A stretch of 64,000 bases of DNA. It comes from Brienomyrus brachyistius (Eukaryota; Chordata; Actinopteri; Osteoglossiformes; Mormyridae). The notes beneath the pieces were generated by a model. It was not told the DNA's origin. It was given only the letters and a program-made list of their open reading frames with translations, and did not search any database. The stretch spans positions 186,001 to 250,000 of the forward strand of contig NW_026042424.1 of assembly GCF_023856365.1 (NCBI RefSeq). The letters run 5' to 3'. This document shows, one piece after another, positions 23,057 to 37,428 of this stretch (the first letter of the stretch is position 1; each line of letters begins with the position of its first letter). The translations under genes and the position numbers were made by a program.

Positions 23057-25823
23057 AGCCTCCGTTCATTGAGTGCTCACAAGAATCCCTGCCTGTGCGA
23101 TCTACGCTCTGAAACCTCAAATTCGCCTGAAATATCGCGAGACTCTCTCTCATTGGCCGTGAGGGGAGCTTCGCTACCGATCGTTTACATTACCTGGTGA
23201 CGCAGCTCGTTGGACAAGCCTTCTATTCTAACCCAGGTTATTACGTGATACTGGTTATTAATGAGTTCCATTTAAGTCACACATTAACAGACTCACGGTG
23301 TTTCGCAATTGAGTTTGAGCCGACCATTCAGCATAAAAATTGGTTAATAATCACAAGGCACAAGGTTTAAACTTATTCTGAGCACACAATTTAAACTTTT
23401 TATGACCGAACGTGCAGTGAAGAAGCGCTACTGTCAACTGGTTGCAAAAGTCGCACTCATGGCAATCTGAAGGCATTTAAGCGGGATCATATGGGCTTAT
23501 TATAGTTATTTTTATTTCTATTATTAGTAGTTATATTATTTTGTTTTATTTTCGGTGATTTCATTGTAGTTCTTTCGTATTAAACTGCAGTAAACTTTAA
23601 CCCTATGTCTGACGAGATTCTCAGATGTAGCGCTTTGTTTCCAGGTTCAATTCGGACGAGTGTCTCCGTTTCTATATATCCTGGGAGAGATCTCTCTATT
23701 AGCGAACGGGAATACTTGTTATGAGGTTCTAACCTAAATTATGTTGCGCTTGGACATAAGACCGATAGCTTAGTTACCTATCAGGATCATACTCGTATGT
23801 GTGTGCCTGCTTTAGACAAAGCAAGTTTAACACAACTTTGCGCTGTGAGCCAAGTGTGTGTCATTTAGAAATTGGGAGTCTCCTGTGCTTGAGACCCGCC
23901 GTGGTTAAGCACCATTTGCGACGAGATATAGTGCACTCACAATTTAAATCTGTCGCCGTAACGCGTGCGCCGTCTCGCTTCAGTAATTGTTTTAAGGGGT
24001 GATGACGAAGATGACGAATTTACTTTCCTGAAGAGGAGCAGGATGGGTCACGCGTTCTGTAAGATTTGTCTCCCACGGGGAAGGAACGATGTCAGTCGGC
24101 ATGAAAAATCCAAGTCATTAGTGAATGACAGAGCCGCATGAGTGAACATGAAAAATTAATAGAAAATAAATGACAAATGGTTATTTTATATTTTATATAT
24201 TTTATATATTTATATTTATATTATATTTTATATAATTTATATTATTTTATATTTCCTGTCTTAAAATGTAAGGGATACTGGAGCCTGGTTGCGGTGGTGG
24301 GATGGCTCACGGCGGGTGCCGGAAAATTTCCTTTATTTTCAAATCCAAACCTTGACAGGTATGCTGCTGTTCCAAATCATGGGTGCATGTTACAAGTGTC
24401 CCCAAGATCAGGGTGCAGTTTACTCTGCAACTCCAATGGAGGGGGACGGGGTTGTCCGTCAAGTTCACCGAACAGAGTTGCGTCCAGTACCACAGGGGGT
24501 TGTTATGTCAGGGGAAGATGTTCTGGTAATGTCTCCTGAGTCTGGGTTGCCCACAGGGGCAACAGAAATGGAATCGGATGAGGACTCTGTGATTTTACGG
24601 GGACAGGGCTGGTGGGAGGGGTCGCAATAGAGCATCTACAAGTAGGCCTCGTATAATGGAGGAGGTTATGTCCCCCCCGAGGTGTAGAGACCAGTTAAAC
24701 GTTCGGTGAGGTCCACCACTGGTCATCATACCAACCCTTATAAGTTACCACGGTCAGTGAATGATCGTTCGGTTGGGGAGGAAGACCAGTGGTTTGGGGA
24801 TAGAATTCTTAGCTGTGATCGTTGGGTCATCAATTTCATTTTGGGGGATGGATTGTAGCCAGGCAATTATAGGCAGGTATAGGAACTGCAGTTCGGACTG
24901 GAGGCATAGCCGGGGCGAGATGGCTGTGCATGTTCCGATGGTAGGGCATATTGGCAAAGGAGCAGGCACGGGAAAGACAGGCAGGGTCCTGATAGATTTG
25001 GTGGAGCATCGGCGGGCATATTGAATTTGCAGTGTAGCAGCCTTTCTGTTTGCTTGTTTCAGGGGTGAACAATCTTATCCGCAAAGGGCCGGTGTGTATG
25101 CAGGTTTTCGCTGCAACTCCCTAATTAGATTTCTAATTAGAGGACTGATTAGCTGAAGAGTCCTCATACCTGGTTTTGAAGAGCTGACCTAAAGGTTACC
25201 CCAAAAACCTGTTTTTTTTTTGTTTGAATGGGGCAGTGAGTCATGGGGTAAACTACTGTTCTTTAGGGGTTTTCAAGGTGGAATTACGGGTCGATAATTT
25301 TAAGGATCAGGTTGTAAACCTCCCTGGTGTTGCTTTAATATGTTTTATCTGAGGTTGTATCGTGTATTATCAAGCCAGCCGGCTTAGTGGCCTCGGGAGC
25401 GGGGTTTAGTGGGAGCAGCTGGCTAGTTTTATTTTCTTTTTTGTTTGTGTCTTTTTCTTTGTTGTATGTATATTTTGGGTTCATTATTAGGCAGGCTGGG
25501 CCTTTTGGCACCTGTAGTCTGGGTGCTGGATTGCCCATAGGGGTCTTTTTTATTGCTGTGATTTGCTGTGTCATTCACTAGTGTGATTTGTGCTGGATGT
25601 GTTTTTAAGGTTGTGCTGTGGCGTGTACCTGAGCAAACTTTGGGCAACCTGTTCTCTTGTTGGCTTTATTGACAAAGGGTGGATTAGTCTAATTACGGCC
25701 TGCTACAAATAGCTGCATATAACGTATAAAAAAAATCACCTTATGGGTGCTCCGTAGGGTAGCAAGATCTTGAGTTTTTTTTACAGTACTCGGGTACGTT
25801 TTAAAATTTTCGACCAATCAGCA

Positions 25824-25911
25824 AACATTATTCTGACAGCATAGCTGGGAAACCAATGAAAAGTGAGTGCAACGTTCTAGAACTTGACTTCGGGTTGACG
25901 CTCCCTATAAA
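25824..25911 (+). promoter_or_regulatory. Promoter of lysine-rich unit, copy 2
   Basis: CCAAT at 25824 and 25853, TTCTAGAA at 25875-25882, TATAAA at 25906-25911. Identical to copy 1 as far as I can see. Confidence 0.5.
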
Positions 25912-26004
25912 AGAGCTGGGTACTGCTTCAAGGCGTTCAGTTGGCGCTACCTCCTGATAGAGTAGCACTGTACGGCTCTTGTTCCGTAAAACAACATCAA
26001 AAGG

Positions 26005-26293
26005 ATGAAAAAAAAAACAATATTTAAAGAAGACGAAAAAAATCAATTTTTAAAGAAGACGAAAAAAACATCGTCTAAAAAAATAAGCCAAAAAAATAAT
26101 ATCCGAAGAAGGAAAAACATGCAAAGTAAAAAAAAACAAACAAAAATAAAAAACAATATCCAAAGAAGAAGGAAAAAAACATCCAAAGGGAGAAAAGAAG
26201 AACTGAAGGGCCAACGAGGTAGGAGGAAATACAAATTTCGTTTCAGCACCGTTGGAGTGCCAAGCCGTGAAAAGCATTTGGCCAGAAGACAAG
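26005..26293 (+). CDS. Lysine/arginine-rich first exon, copy 2 (partial)
   Basis: The frame and splice donor (GT at 26294) are unchanged from 8694-8982. Conservation between two copies of a young duplication carries little information about function. Confidence 0.35.
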
Positions 26294-27502
26294 GTAAGTG
26301 TTGTATCTGTTATTTTAAAACAGCGCTTTTCAAAATGCTGCTTTATAATCGTTTGAGATCGTTAGCCAGTGTGACAGCTGAAGGCTTTTTGAGTTTACCA
26401 ACATAAAGTTTTATTTCTGTATTAGGACATTGTCAGGAACAATGATGTGTTCATCGCTATGATGTGGTCAAAAAGCGATGCATTGAATCTTAGAAACATT
26501 TGTGATTTTTCAAACGATGCTTTTCCTTTTATTTAATCAGTAAAATTTCCATCGGTTTTATATAGTGCCCCTTGAAATATGTCTTTAGCTCATTTTCCGG
26601 GCATTTTACTAGAATGCATCCTGAGAAATACACAAGCTCTGCTGCATTTCCGTGCCTCGATGTTTAGTGCCGAGTATAATTGTTGCAGTTGCCTTTTATA
26701 TATTCCATGAGACCTGTTGGTACCAAGAGAAGTGTGAGACTGTCAGGGTGAATTTATCATACAATCGCACGCATAAATACCTGAGGGTTGCCAGTCCTTT
26801 TGCGTTGTTACAGGAGGACTAGAGCTGACGAGTGTGTTTCTACACACTATCAAGGGCATTGTAGTACAGTTTTCTCAGGTGGGAGAATGCTGCCGATCTC
26901 CTATTTGACAATACAGCCCTTGATATATTAGAATATTACAGAACTAGAAGCCTTTTGCAAGGAAGAATGTGAGAAAATCCCAAGTACAAGAACTGAAAGC
27001 CTTTCAGCTGGCTATAAGAAGCGCTTGTAAGCTGTGATATCTGGCAGAGGAGGTGTTACTAAGTACTGATTACGTAGGGTGCCCAAACTTTTGCAGAGTG
27101 CCATAATAATGTTTTTTATTTTGTAATTTTGTTCAATTTATGGCATAAAAAGTAACTATTCATCAATGTTTGCTGAAAATATTGTGTATTTTTCCCCCAG
27201 TTCCTAAAGAGACTGTATTAACTGATATTGTTGCTTTTGTAATTGAAAAGATGTTATTTGTCAAGGGGTGCCAAACCTTTGCATAAGACTGTACACAGTG
27301 TGTGTATGTGTTTATGTGAGTGTGTGTCTGTGTGTGTGTGTGTATATATATATATGTGTGTGTGTGTATATATTTCTGTATATGCATGTGTATATATATA
27401 TTTATATATAGTTCACACACATTCAAACTTATTTGAATACACATTCAAAATTATTTTTATTATTATTATTTTCGTTTTTTTTTTTTTTTGTGTTTTAAAA
27501 TT

Positions 27503-28352
27503 TTTTATTTTTGCAATGGAAATAAAAATAAAGCAGTCCTCCGTAGAGGAGGGGTGGTGGAGGGAATATATATATATATATACATATATATAAAATAATT
27601 GTCACACAACTGGGGTGACATGCCTTTCCTGCTCACCCAATTTTAGTGCACTTTAGTTATGCATAATGACCTTCTAGTCTCGATACACCCATATATATAT
27701 ATGTATATATATATATAGTTTTTTTTGTTTTTTTTTTTGCAATAGACAATAAAAATAACGCAGTTCTCCGTAAAGGAGGGATGGTGGATGGAATATATAT
27801 ATACATATATATAAAATAATTGTCACACAACCTGGGTGACATGCCTTGCCTGCTCACCCAGTTTTAGTGCACCTTAGTTATTCATAATGACCATCTAGTC
27901 TCGATACACCCATAAATATATATGTATATATATATAGTTTTTTTTGTTTTTTTTTTTGCAATAGACAATAAAAATAACGCAGTTCTCCATAAAGGAGGGA
28001 TGGTGGATGGAATATATATATACATATATATAAAATAATTGTCACACAACTTGGGTGACATGCCTTGCCTGCTCACCCAATTTTAGTGCAACTTAGTTAT
28101 CCATAATGACCAACTAGTCTCGATACACCCATATATATATATATATGTACATATATATATAGTTTTTTTATTAGCAATAGAAAAGAAAAATAACGCAGTT
28201 CTCCGTAAAGGAGGGATGGTGGATGGAATATATATATATATATATACATTTATATAAAATAATTGTCACACAACCTGGGTGACATGCCTTGCCTGCTCAC
28301 CCAATTTTAGTGCACCTTAGTTATCCATACTGACCATCTAGTCTCGACACAC

Positions 28353-28401
<49 letters not shown>

Positions 28402-28705
28402 GATATTTTTTCTTTTTCTTGTGTTTTTTTTTCGCAATGGATATTAAAAATAAAGCAGTCCTCCGTAAAGGAGGGGTGGTGGAGGGAATATATATATACA
28501 TATATATATAAAATAATTGTCACACAACCTGGGTGACATGCCTTGCCTGCTCACCCAATTTTAGTGCAACTTAGTTATCCATAATGACCAACTAGTCTCG
28601 ATACACCCATATATATATATATATATATGTACATATATATAGTTTTTTTATTAGCAATAGAAAAGAAAAATAACGCAGTTCTCCGTAAAGGAGGGATGGT
28701 GGATG

Positions 28706-28759
<54 letters not shown>

Positions 28760-28862
28760 TTATATAAAATAATTGTCACACAACCTGGGTGACATGCCTT
28801 GCCTGCTCACCCAATTTTAGTGCACTTTAGTTATCCATACTGACCATCTAGTCTCGACACAC

Positions 28863-28929
<67 letters not shown>

Positions 28930-29231
28930 GATATTTTTTCTTTTTCTTGTGTTTTTTTTTCGCAATGGATATTAAAAATAAAGCAGTCCTCCGTAAAGGA
29001 GGGGTGGTGGAGGGAATATATATATACATATATATATAAAATAATTGTCACACAACCTGGGTGACATGCCTTGCCTGCTCACCCAATTTTAGTGCAACTT
29101 AGTTATCCATAATGACCAACTAGTCTCGATACACCCATATATATATATATATATGTACATATATATAGTTTTTTTATTAGCAATAGAAAAGAAAAATAAC
29201 GCAGTTCTCCGTAAAGGAGGGATGGTGGATG

Positions 29232-29265
<34 letters not shown>

Positions 29266-29368
29266 TTATATAAAATAATTGTCACACAACCTGGGTGACA
29301 TGCCTTGCCTGCTCACCCAATTTTAGTGCACTTTAGTTATCCATACTGACCATCTAGTCTCGACACAC

Positions 29369-29425
<57 letters not shown>

Positions 29426-30527
29426 GATATATATATATATATGTATATATATAGATATTTTTTCTTTTTCTTGTGTTTTTTTTTCGCAATGGATATTAAA
29501 AATAAAGCAGTCCTCCGTAAAGGAGGGGTGGTGGAGGAAATATATATATACATTTATATAAAATAATTGTCACACAACTGGGGTGACATGCCTTGCCTGC
29601 TCACCCAATTTTAGTGCACCTTAGTTATCCATAATGACCAACTAGTCTCGATACACCCATAAATATATATATATATATGTACATATATATAGTTTTTTTA
29701 TTAGCAATAGAAAAGAAAAATAACGCAGTTCTCCGTAAAGGAGGGATGGTGGATGGAATATATACATACATATATATAAAATAATTGTCACACAACCTGG
29801 GTGACATGCCTTGCCTGCTCACCCAATTTTAGTGCAACTTAGTTATCCATAATGACCAACTAGTCTCGATACACCCATAAATATATATGTATATATATAG
29901 TTTTTTTTTTTTCGCAATGGACAATAAAAATAACGCAGTTCTCCGTAAAGGAGGGATGGTGGATGGAATATATATATAAAATAATTGTCACACAACCGGG
30001 GTGACATGCCTTGCCTGCTCACCCAATTTTAGTGCACCTTAGTTATTCATAATGACCATCTAGTCTCGATACACCCATAAATATATATGTATATATATGT
30101 ATTGTTTTTTTTTTTTTTTTTTTTTTGCAATAGACAATAAAAATAGCGCAGTTCTCCATAAAGGAGGGATGGTGGATGGAATATATATATACATATATAT
30201 ATAAAATAATTGTCACACAACCTGGGTGACATGCCTTGCCTGCTCACCCAATTTTAGTGCAACTTAGTTATCCATAATGACCAACTAGTCTCGATACACC
30301 CATATATATATATATATATATGTACATATATATAGTTTTTTTATTAGCAATAGAAAAGAAAAATAACACAGTTCTCCGTAAAGGAGGGATGGTGGATGGA
30401 ATATATATATATATATATATACATTTATATAAAATAATTGTCACACAACCTGGGTGACATGCCTTGCCTGCTCACCCAATTTTAGTGCACTTTAGTTATC
30501 CATACTGACCATCTAGTCTCGACACAC

Positions 30528-30570
<43 letters not shown>

Positions 30571-30854
30571 GATATTTTTTCTTTTTCTTGTGTTTTTTTT
30601 TCGCAATGGATATTAAAAATAAAGCAGTCCTCCGTAAAGGAGGGATGGTGGATGGAATATATATATAAAATAATTGTCACACAACCGGGGTGACATGCCT
30701 TGCCTGCTCACCCAATTTTAGTGCACCTTAGTTATTCATAATGACCATCTAGTCTCGATACACCCATAAATATATATGTATATATATATAGTTTTTTTGT
30801 TAGCAATAAAAAAGAAAAATAACGCAGTTCTCCGTAAAGGAGGGATGGTGGATG

Positions 30855-30902
<48 letters not shown>

Positions 30903-31014
30903 TTATATAAAATAATTGTCACACAACCTGGGTGACATGCCTTGCCTGCTCACCCAATTTTAGTGCACTTTAGTTATCCAGAATGACCATCTAGTCTCGA
31001 TACACCCATGAATA

Positions 31015-31075
<61 letters not shown>

Positions 31076-31263
31076 TTTCTGTTTTTTTTTTTGCAATAGA
31101 CAATAAAAATAACGCAGTTCTCCATAAAGGAGGGATGGTGGATGGAATATGTATATGCATATATATAAAATAATTGTCACACAACCTGGGTGACATGCCT
31201 TGCCTGCTCACCCAATTTTAGTGCACCTTAGTTATCCATACTGACCATCTAGTCTCGATACAC

Positions 31264-31320
<57 letters not shown>

Positions 31321-31530
31321 TATATATAGTTTTTTTATTAGCAATAGAAAAGAAAAATAACGCAGTTCTCCGTAAAGGAGGGATGGTGGATGGAATATAT
31401 ATATATATATATATACATTTATATAAAATAATTGTCACACAACCTGGGTGACATGCCTTGCCTGCTCACCCAGTTTTAGTGCACCTTAGTTATCCATAAT
31501 GACCATCTAGTCTCGATACACCCATAAATA

Positions 31531-31562
<32 letters not shown>

Positions 31563-31771
31563 GTTTTTTTATTTTTTTCGTAATGGACAATAAAAATAAC
31601 GCAGTTCTCCGTAAAGGAGGGATGGTGGATGGAATATATATATACATATATACATTTATATAAAATAATTGTCACACAACCTGGGTGACATGCCTTGCCT
31701 GCTCACCCAGTTTTAGTGCACCTTAGTTATCCATACTGACCATCTAGTCTCGATACACCCATAAATATATA
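27503..31771. repeat. ~220 bp hairpin satellite array, expanded copy, about 18 monomers
   Basis: Same monomer as 10190-13107. The outermost monomers match those of copy 1 in order, while the middle has about five more. Long TA runs occur around 28866-28915, 29373-29412, 30858-30898, 31021-31072 and 31266-31315. The expansion adds about 1.35 kb and explains nearly all the length difference between units. Confidence 0.9.
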
Positions 31772-32940
31772 TACTGAACAAAAATATAAACGCAACACTC
31801 TTGTTTCTGCTCCCATTTTTCATGAGATGGACTTAAAGACCTACAATTCATTCCAGATACACAATATTACCATTTCTCTCAAACATTTCTCACAAATCAG
31901 TCTAAATGTGTGATAGTGAGCACTTCTGCTTTGCTGAGATAATCCATCCCACCTCACAGGTGTGCCACATCAAGATGCTGATCTGACATCATGGGTAGTG
32001 CACAGGTGTACCTTATACTGCCCACAATAAAAGGCCACCCTGGAATGTGCAGTTTTTTGCTTTATTGGGGGTCTGGGGACTCAGAACCGGTCAGTATCTG
32101 GTGTGACCACCATTTGCCTCATACAATGCAACACATCTTCTTCGCATAGAGTTTATCAGATTGTCAATTGTGGCCTGTGGAATGTTGGTCCACTCCTCTT
32201 CAATGGCTGTGCGAAGTTGTTGGATATTAGTGGGAACTGGTACACGCTGTCGTATACGCCGGTCAAGCACATCCCAAACATGCTCAACGGGTGACATGTC
32301 CGGTGAGTATGCTGGCCATGCAAGAACTGGGACATTTTCAGCTTCCAAGAACTGTGTACAGATCCTTGCAACATGGGGCCGTGCATCATCTGTCTGAGTG
32401 GCTGGTCTCAGACGATCTTGGAGGTGAACCTGCTGGATGTGGAGGTCCTGGGCTGGTGTGGTTACACGTGGTCTGCGGTTGTGAGGCCGGTTGGATGTAC
32501 TGCCATATTCTCTGAAACGCCTTTGGAGATGGCTTATGGTTGAGAAATGAACATTCAATGCACGAGCAACAGATCTGGTTGACATTCCTGCTGTCAGCAT
32601 GCCAATTGCACGCTCCCTCAATGCTTGTGGCATCTGTGGCATTTTGCTGTGAGACAAAACTGCACATTCCAGGGTGGCCTTTTATTGTGGGCAGTATAAG
32701 GTACACCTGTGCACTACCCATGATGTCAGATCAGCATCTTGATGTGGCACACCTGTGAGGTGGGATGGATTATCTCAGCAAAGCAGAAGTGCTCACTATC
32801 ACACATTTAGACTGATTTGTGAGAAATGTTTGAGAGAAATGGTAATATTGTGTATCTGGAATGAATTGTAGATCTTTAAGTCCATCTCATGAAAAATGGG
32901 AGCAAAAACAAAAGTGTTGCGTTTATATTTTTGTTCAGTG
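31772..32940 (-). mobile_element. Mariner/Tc element, copy 2
   Basis: The same insertion as 13108-14276, at the same position within a satellite monomer and with the same flanks. It was therefore duplicated with the unit and did not insert independently. Confidence 0.85.
32091..32657 (-). pseudogene. Deleted mariner/Tc transposase, copy 2
   Basis: Same internal deletion as at 13427-13993. One coding change was seen: C to T at 32530, giving TISHLQRR instead of TISRLQRR in the DNA-binding region. Confidence 0.8.
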
Positions 32941-32972
32941 TATGTATATGTATACATATAGTTTTTTTTGTG

Positions 32973-34209
32973 TTTGTGAAAACGGGTCTTTAATCGGGGA
33001 AACGGAGCGGGTAGAGCAGGACGGAACGCAGGCATTGACAAACTACAATGACGGACAGGGCAAACAGGTAAGACCAGGACTTAAAATAGGTCATGACTAA
33101 TCAAAGTAATCGGGCAAAGCAGGAGACGATCAGGGAAGCACACGTGGGTAATCAGGGGGCGTGGCACACACGAGGAGCGGACAAGCCGGGCATATATGTA
33201 TATCTATATAAAACCTCATTAATGAGGGACAGGGAACAGAACGGACAGACAGAACTGGCACAGGGGAAGGAGCCAGGACAAGACTTGACATAAGACAGGA
33301 AAGGCAGAGAAACAGATCAGAAAGGGGGACACGGAGGGAACAGGCAGGACAAAAGGACCGGGAGTGAACGAAGGGAACATCGGGGAAAGAGGAGCAGAAG
33401 CCAGAGGGACGAGGGACAAAGAGAGGAGGGACAGAGACAGGAGGAACAAAGCGAGGGGGAGCAGAGGCAGGAGGGACAAAGACGGGAGGCCAGGGAGAGA
33501 AGGAGGGGGAACCAAGAGGAGCCCGAGGGAGACCCAGCGGGCGACGGGAGGCAGCCGGAAGGGCTGCAGGCGGCCGGGAGGCCGGAGCCGGAGGGGCCGA
33601 GGAGACGGGGTGAGGGACAGACGCAGGGACGAAGGAGGGAGTCGGAGGGGAGACCAGGGAAGGGGACGAAGGAGCTGGAAGGGACCCTGGCGAGGGCAAG
33701 GAGAGAGGGGGAGCCGCAGCAGACGGCGACGTCCTCCGACACGCCAGAGCGGGAGGACCAGCAGGCGAATGAGGAGCCGCCGTCGGGGGGCCCGCAGGCA
33801 ACCGATAAGACGCCGGAGGAGGGACCGAGGCAGGGCGACGAGGCCGCGGAGGGGGACCCGCAGACGACAGCCGACCCGGAGGGCCAGGACCCGCAGGTGC
33901 CGACCAAGCCCTAGCGCCGGCGAGGGAGGGCGAGCCAGGGGGCTGGGCGGGTGGGACCCCAGCCGTGCGTCTGTGTCCTCTCCCCTTATGGGACACAGAC
34001 ATAAGGACCTGCGGCCGGGGTCGGGCTCGTCGGGGTGAGGGTACCAGAGTCACAGGGGGAGAAGGGACTGGAGTGGGGCCAGGGACTGGAGCTGCAGGCT
34101 GCAGAGGGGGCGCCTGCCCGGGAGCTGCAGGCAGGGAAAGCGCCTCGGACGTGGGCGCGGTAGCTGCAGGCAGCGGAGACGGCTGCTCGGGCTCTGGGGC
34201 CGCAGGGGG
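32973..34209 (-). mobile_element. GC-rich dispersed element, copy 2
   Basis: Same as 14310-15546, including the 360-residue proline-rich minus frame. It is followed by the 12 bp hairpin at 34210-34236 and a satellite fragment. Confidence 0.6.
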
Positions 34210-34280
34210 CACTTATTTTATTATATAAAATAAGTGTCACACAACCGGGGTGACATGCCTTGCCTGCTTGTGGGATGAGG

Positions 34281-34697
34281 AAGACTCAGGGACTGGAAAT
34301 GGGATTAAAACTGAAGATGTGCTCATTCCTTTGTGTATTTACAAATTTTCCTTCCGTCAGACATGAGGAGTTTGCTGCTATATTTGGCACTAATAGAGAT
34401 TCTGATGCTGCTATTTTTATTGTCTATTAGTTTGTTATTATTTACAAGTTCTGTTGTGTTTTTGCATTTTTCTCTTCTGGTTAATTAACTGCTGTCTGTT
34501 TGCTGTGAAGTATGAGTGTGGTGAGTAAGACTCAGGGACTGGAAGTGGGATTACAACTAAAGATAACATGCTTATTCCTTTTTGTATTGTTTACAAATTT
34601 CCTTCCGTCAAACATGAGGAGTTTGCTGCTATATTGTGCACTAACAGAGATTCTGATGCTGCTATTTTTATTGTTTATAAATGTGTTATTGTTTCCA
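34281..34697. repeat. 245 bp direct duplication, copy 2
   Basis: As at 15618-16034. Just downstream, near 34697-34722, this copy reads 'agtattcaagtattcgagta' where copy 1 has the shorter 'aagttgagta'. This is a short tandem change of about 10 bp. Confidence 0.75.
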
Positions 34698-34926
34698 GTA
34701 TTCAAGTATTCGAGTATTCAATAAATGCTAAATTGAGAAATTTTGTGTATCGTTTGTTATTATTAGTGTGATATTTTACCATGCAAATAGAGGGGAAAAC
34801 GTCCAATTATCGGCCAAAAAAAATCAGCAGCATATATCGGCCATCGCCTGACCCTTGACTTGAAAAACCCATATCGGTCGACCTCTAGTAACAGTACATT
34901 CTGTCCAATTCATCCATCGAGTTAAG

Positions 34927-35226
34927 TCACACACCCACTTGAGGGGGCACTCCGGCAGACGTGAGGATGGGGATGTTCTTTCCGCTATAACATCCACTGC
35001 AGAAGTACATCTCGCTCCTGTTCACAGGGCTTACTTCAATGATGAAGCAGGGCTGGTTGTCTGGACAAGAAGTTGTCCTGCTGCTGGGTCTCGGTGCCGT
35101 TTTTCCACCTAAGCTTGAAGGTGGAAATGTGTTCCAACTTGGTCCCTGGGACTGCAGCATAGCCAAACATCGCGAGCAGCGTCGGCCACACCCACCACCA
35201 GAACCATCACACCGTCCTATACACAT
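34927..35226 (-). pseudogene. Possible broken exon(s), copy 2
   Basis: Same phase-changing frames as at 16254-16553 (CSGCYSGKNIPI then stop). Unrecognised. Confidence 0.25.
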
Positions 35227-37428
35227 AAAGAAGAACTAAAACATAGAGTGTTGTGACAATCTATGCGTTAATGTTTGGCAGCATAGGTGATTCATTAAAA
35301 TTATACCGAAGAATGGAAAATGTGATATTTAGAATATTTTTTGCCATTTAGTAGCTAATTTAAGCACTTACCCAATGCCTCAATTTGTTTTAGGTCAGTA
35401 ATGTCTGAGCCAAAAGAATGAATGTATGAATTTAATACAATTCACCCACTCCCACCCACACACAAATCTGAAATTCAATTTAAGACACTTCTTAAACATT
35501 AGTGCATTAACAAAAAAGGAAAATCTTAAGAGATTCAGTAGGATTTTCTATGTTAGACTTAAGCTAATAGTTCAATAGTTTTTACATATTTCAATATACC
35601 AATTTGACTTTAATGTTGAAACAGATGCTAAAACATGGAATAATTTCATAACTAGAGAAACATGTTATTCACAAACACTAGCAAAGGTAGCTTATAGTTA
35701 AGCTTACTTAAGTCAGCAAGTCAGGCTACAGTGTGTAAGAATAGTCGTAAACGATAATTTGTCTCAGTCTTACATGACAGAATAAGTAAACAGAAAATAT
35801 AAAATGGCTGAAACAGCGTCATTAACGCCAGCTACAGTAGAGGCGCAGAAAAGGTGTCATGACTGAAGTATTCCCAAACTCTGGAAGACCGTATGCGAGC
35901 CTTTTTTGCCGCGTGTTTCTCCAGAGGCTCCGGAGCTCCGCTGGTTGACACAGCCATGTTGGTTCATGTGCAGGGGGACGAGCGGCAAATTTCTTTTTTG
36001 CAGGGTGGTAGGTGATGTCTCATTAATATTTATTAATTTACTTACAAAATGGTGCGGCACTGCATCCAAGCCTGCGGCACTCAGAGTCACAAATACAGTG
36101 GAAACCATTTGTAGTAATTACGTCTGTCTGGCTGATTTCCAACTAATTGATATTTGTATATTTATTACATGAATATAAGGTAATATAAGGTAATAGAAGA
36201 GGTATTTAATGGTTTTCCATCTGAGGAATTTGCAAAAAACTGCAGTGCATGATGGGTCGGACCTAAAGGCTGCCTTAACGTCCTCATCTGTATGACGACA
36301 TACATCAAGACTAGGAAGGTGCATAATGTTCATGTCTGGTTGCGTTTGTTGGTCCAGAAAGTAATTCAATTTCGCCATGTAGGTTACGTTCTTAAAAACT
36401 GCTTGGATATAGCCCGATTATATGCTGTGGGCCTTTTAATTTCTTTGTTTACCAGGTAGGCTACCTTCTTTAAACTGCGTTTTGTTAGACTACATATTTA
36501 GGGAGGTCTTTATAAATTTATAGTAGTCTTCATAAATATGTACATAGTTTAGCCTAACCCAGCCACTTAAGGGAGAAAGCCAGCTCAACTAGGTGTCGGT
36601 CCCAAGCCCGGATTAATGGGGAGGGTTGGCGTCAAGAAATAAAGAGACTGTATCTTCACTGCATGACTGATGTCAAAATGTGTGAAATATGTGGTTGTAT
36701 TAATAAATGCATTAAAGTAGGTTAATGATTCTGTGCTGTCTAAATTGTATAGAAAATTTCTACGTATAGCCAAACAAATCTCCTCCTGTTTGAAAAGGCA
36801 TAGAAAAAGCAATTTAGCCACTAAAACTTTACAGTTTTTGTGAGGGACAGTCGAATTCTCTCGTTTCTCTCGTCAAGTTTTTTTGTGATCCTGCACCTAC
36901 ACTTTGCCGGCCCCAGGAGGATGGGCTCCCCCTTTGAGTTTGGTCCCTCCCAAGGTTTCTTCCTTCTTGGGAGTTTTTCCATGCTATCGGCGCCTATGGC
37001 TTACTCACTGGGGGCTTTGGGTGGGCATGATATAAAGCAAAGCATTTTCCCTCCCAGTTTCCTCCTCTGGTCCACATTGCAGGACCATCAGCCATCAGAA
37101 ACAGCCAGACGGTCTCCTTCAGCTTCTTTAGTGTCCTTGGAAGCCAAGGCAGTTTTAGGTCTGAGAAGAGGTTTATCAGAAGGACACATATTACGTCGTT
37201 TGTCCTGAAATGTAACATGGGGAGGAAAAGTTAAGCGGTTTAGTCAGATTGGAGTCGTTTATTCAGCAGTGGCAGCGCCAGTGACTTAATGCTACAGGTG
37301 CTATAGGGGAGTGAGATTATTTAGACCGGGTGCTTTAGCTTTTCAGCTTATGTAGATGGTGTATAGAAGCACACAGCACGATAAGCTACAGCATGGATAA
37401 AATAGGATAAAATATGAAATTCTAACGT

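Larger units (their letters stand above)
6690..24000. repeat. Complete tandem duplication unit (17,311 bp)
   Basis: A full unit running from the breakpoint at 6689/6690 to 24000. It shares every element, in the same order, with the next unit. Private or informative differences include G at 21963 (C in the other copies) and A at about 22401 in the context 'ccgaaaaccc'. These show that it is not an exact duplicate of its neighbours. Confidence 0.9.
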
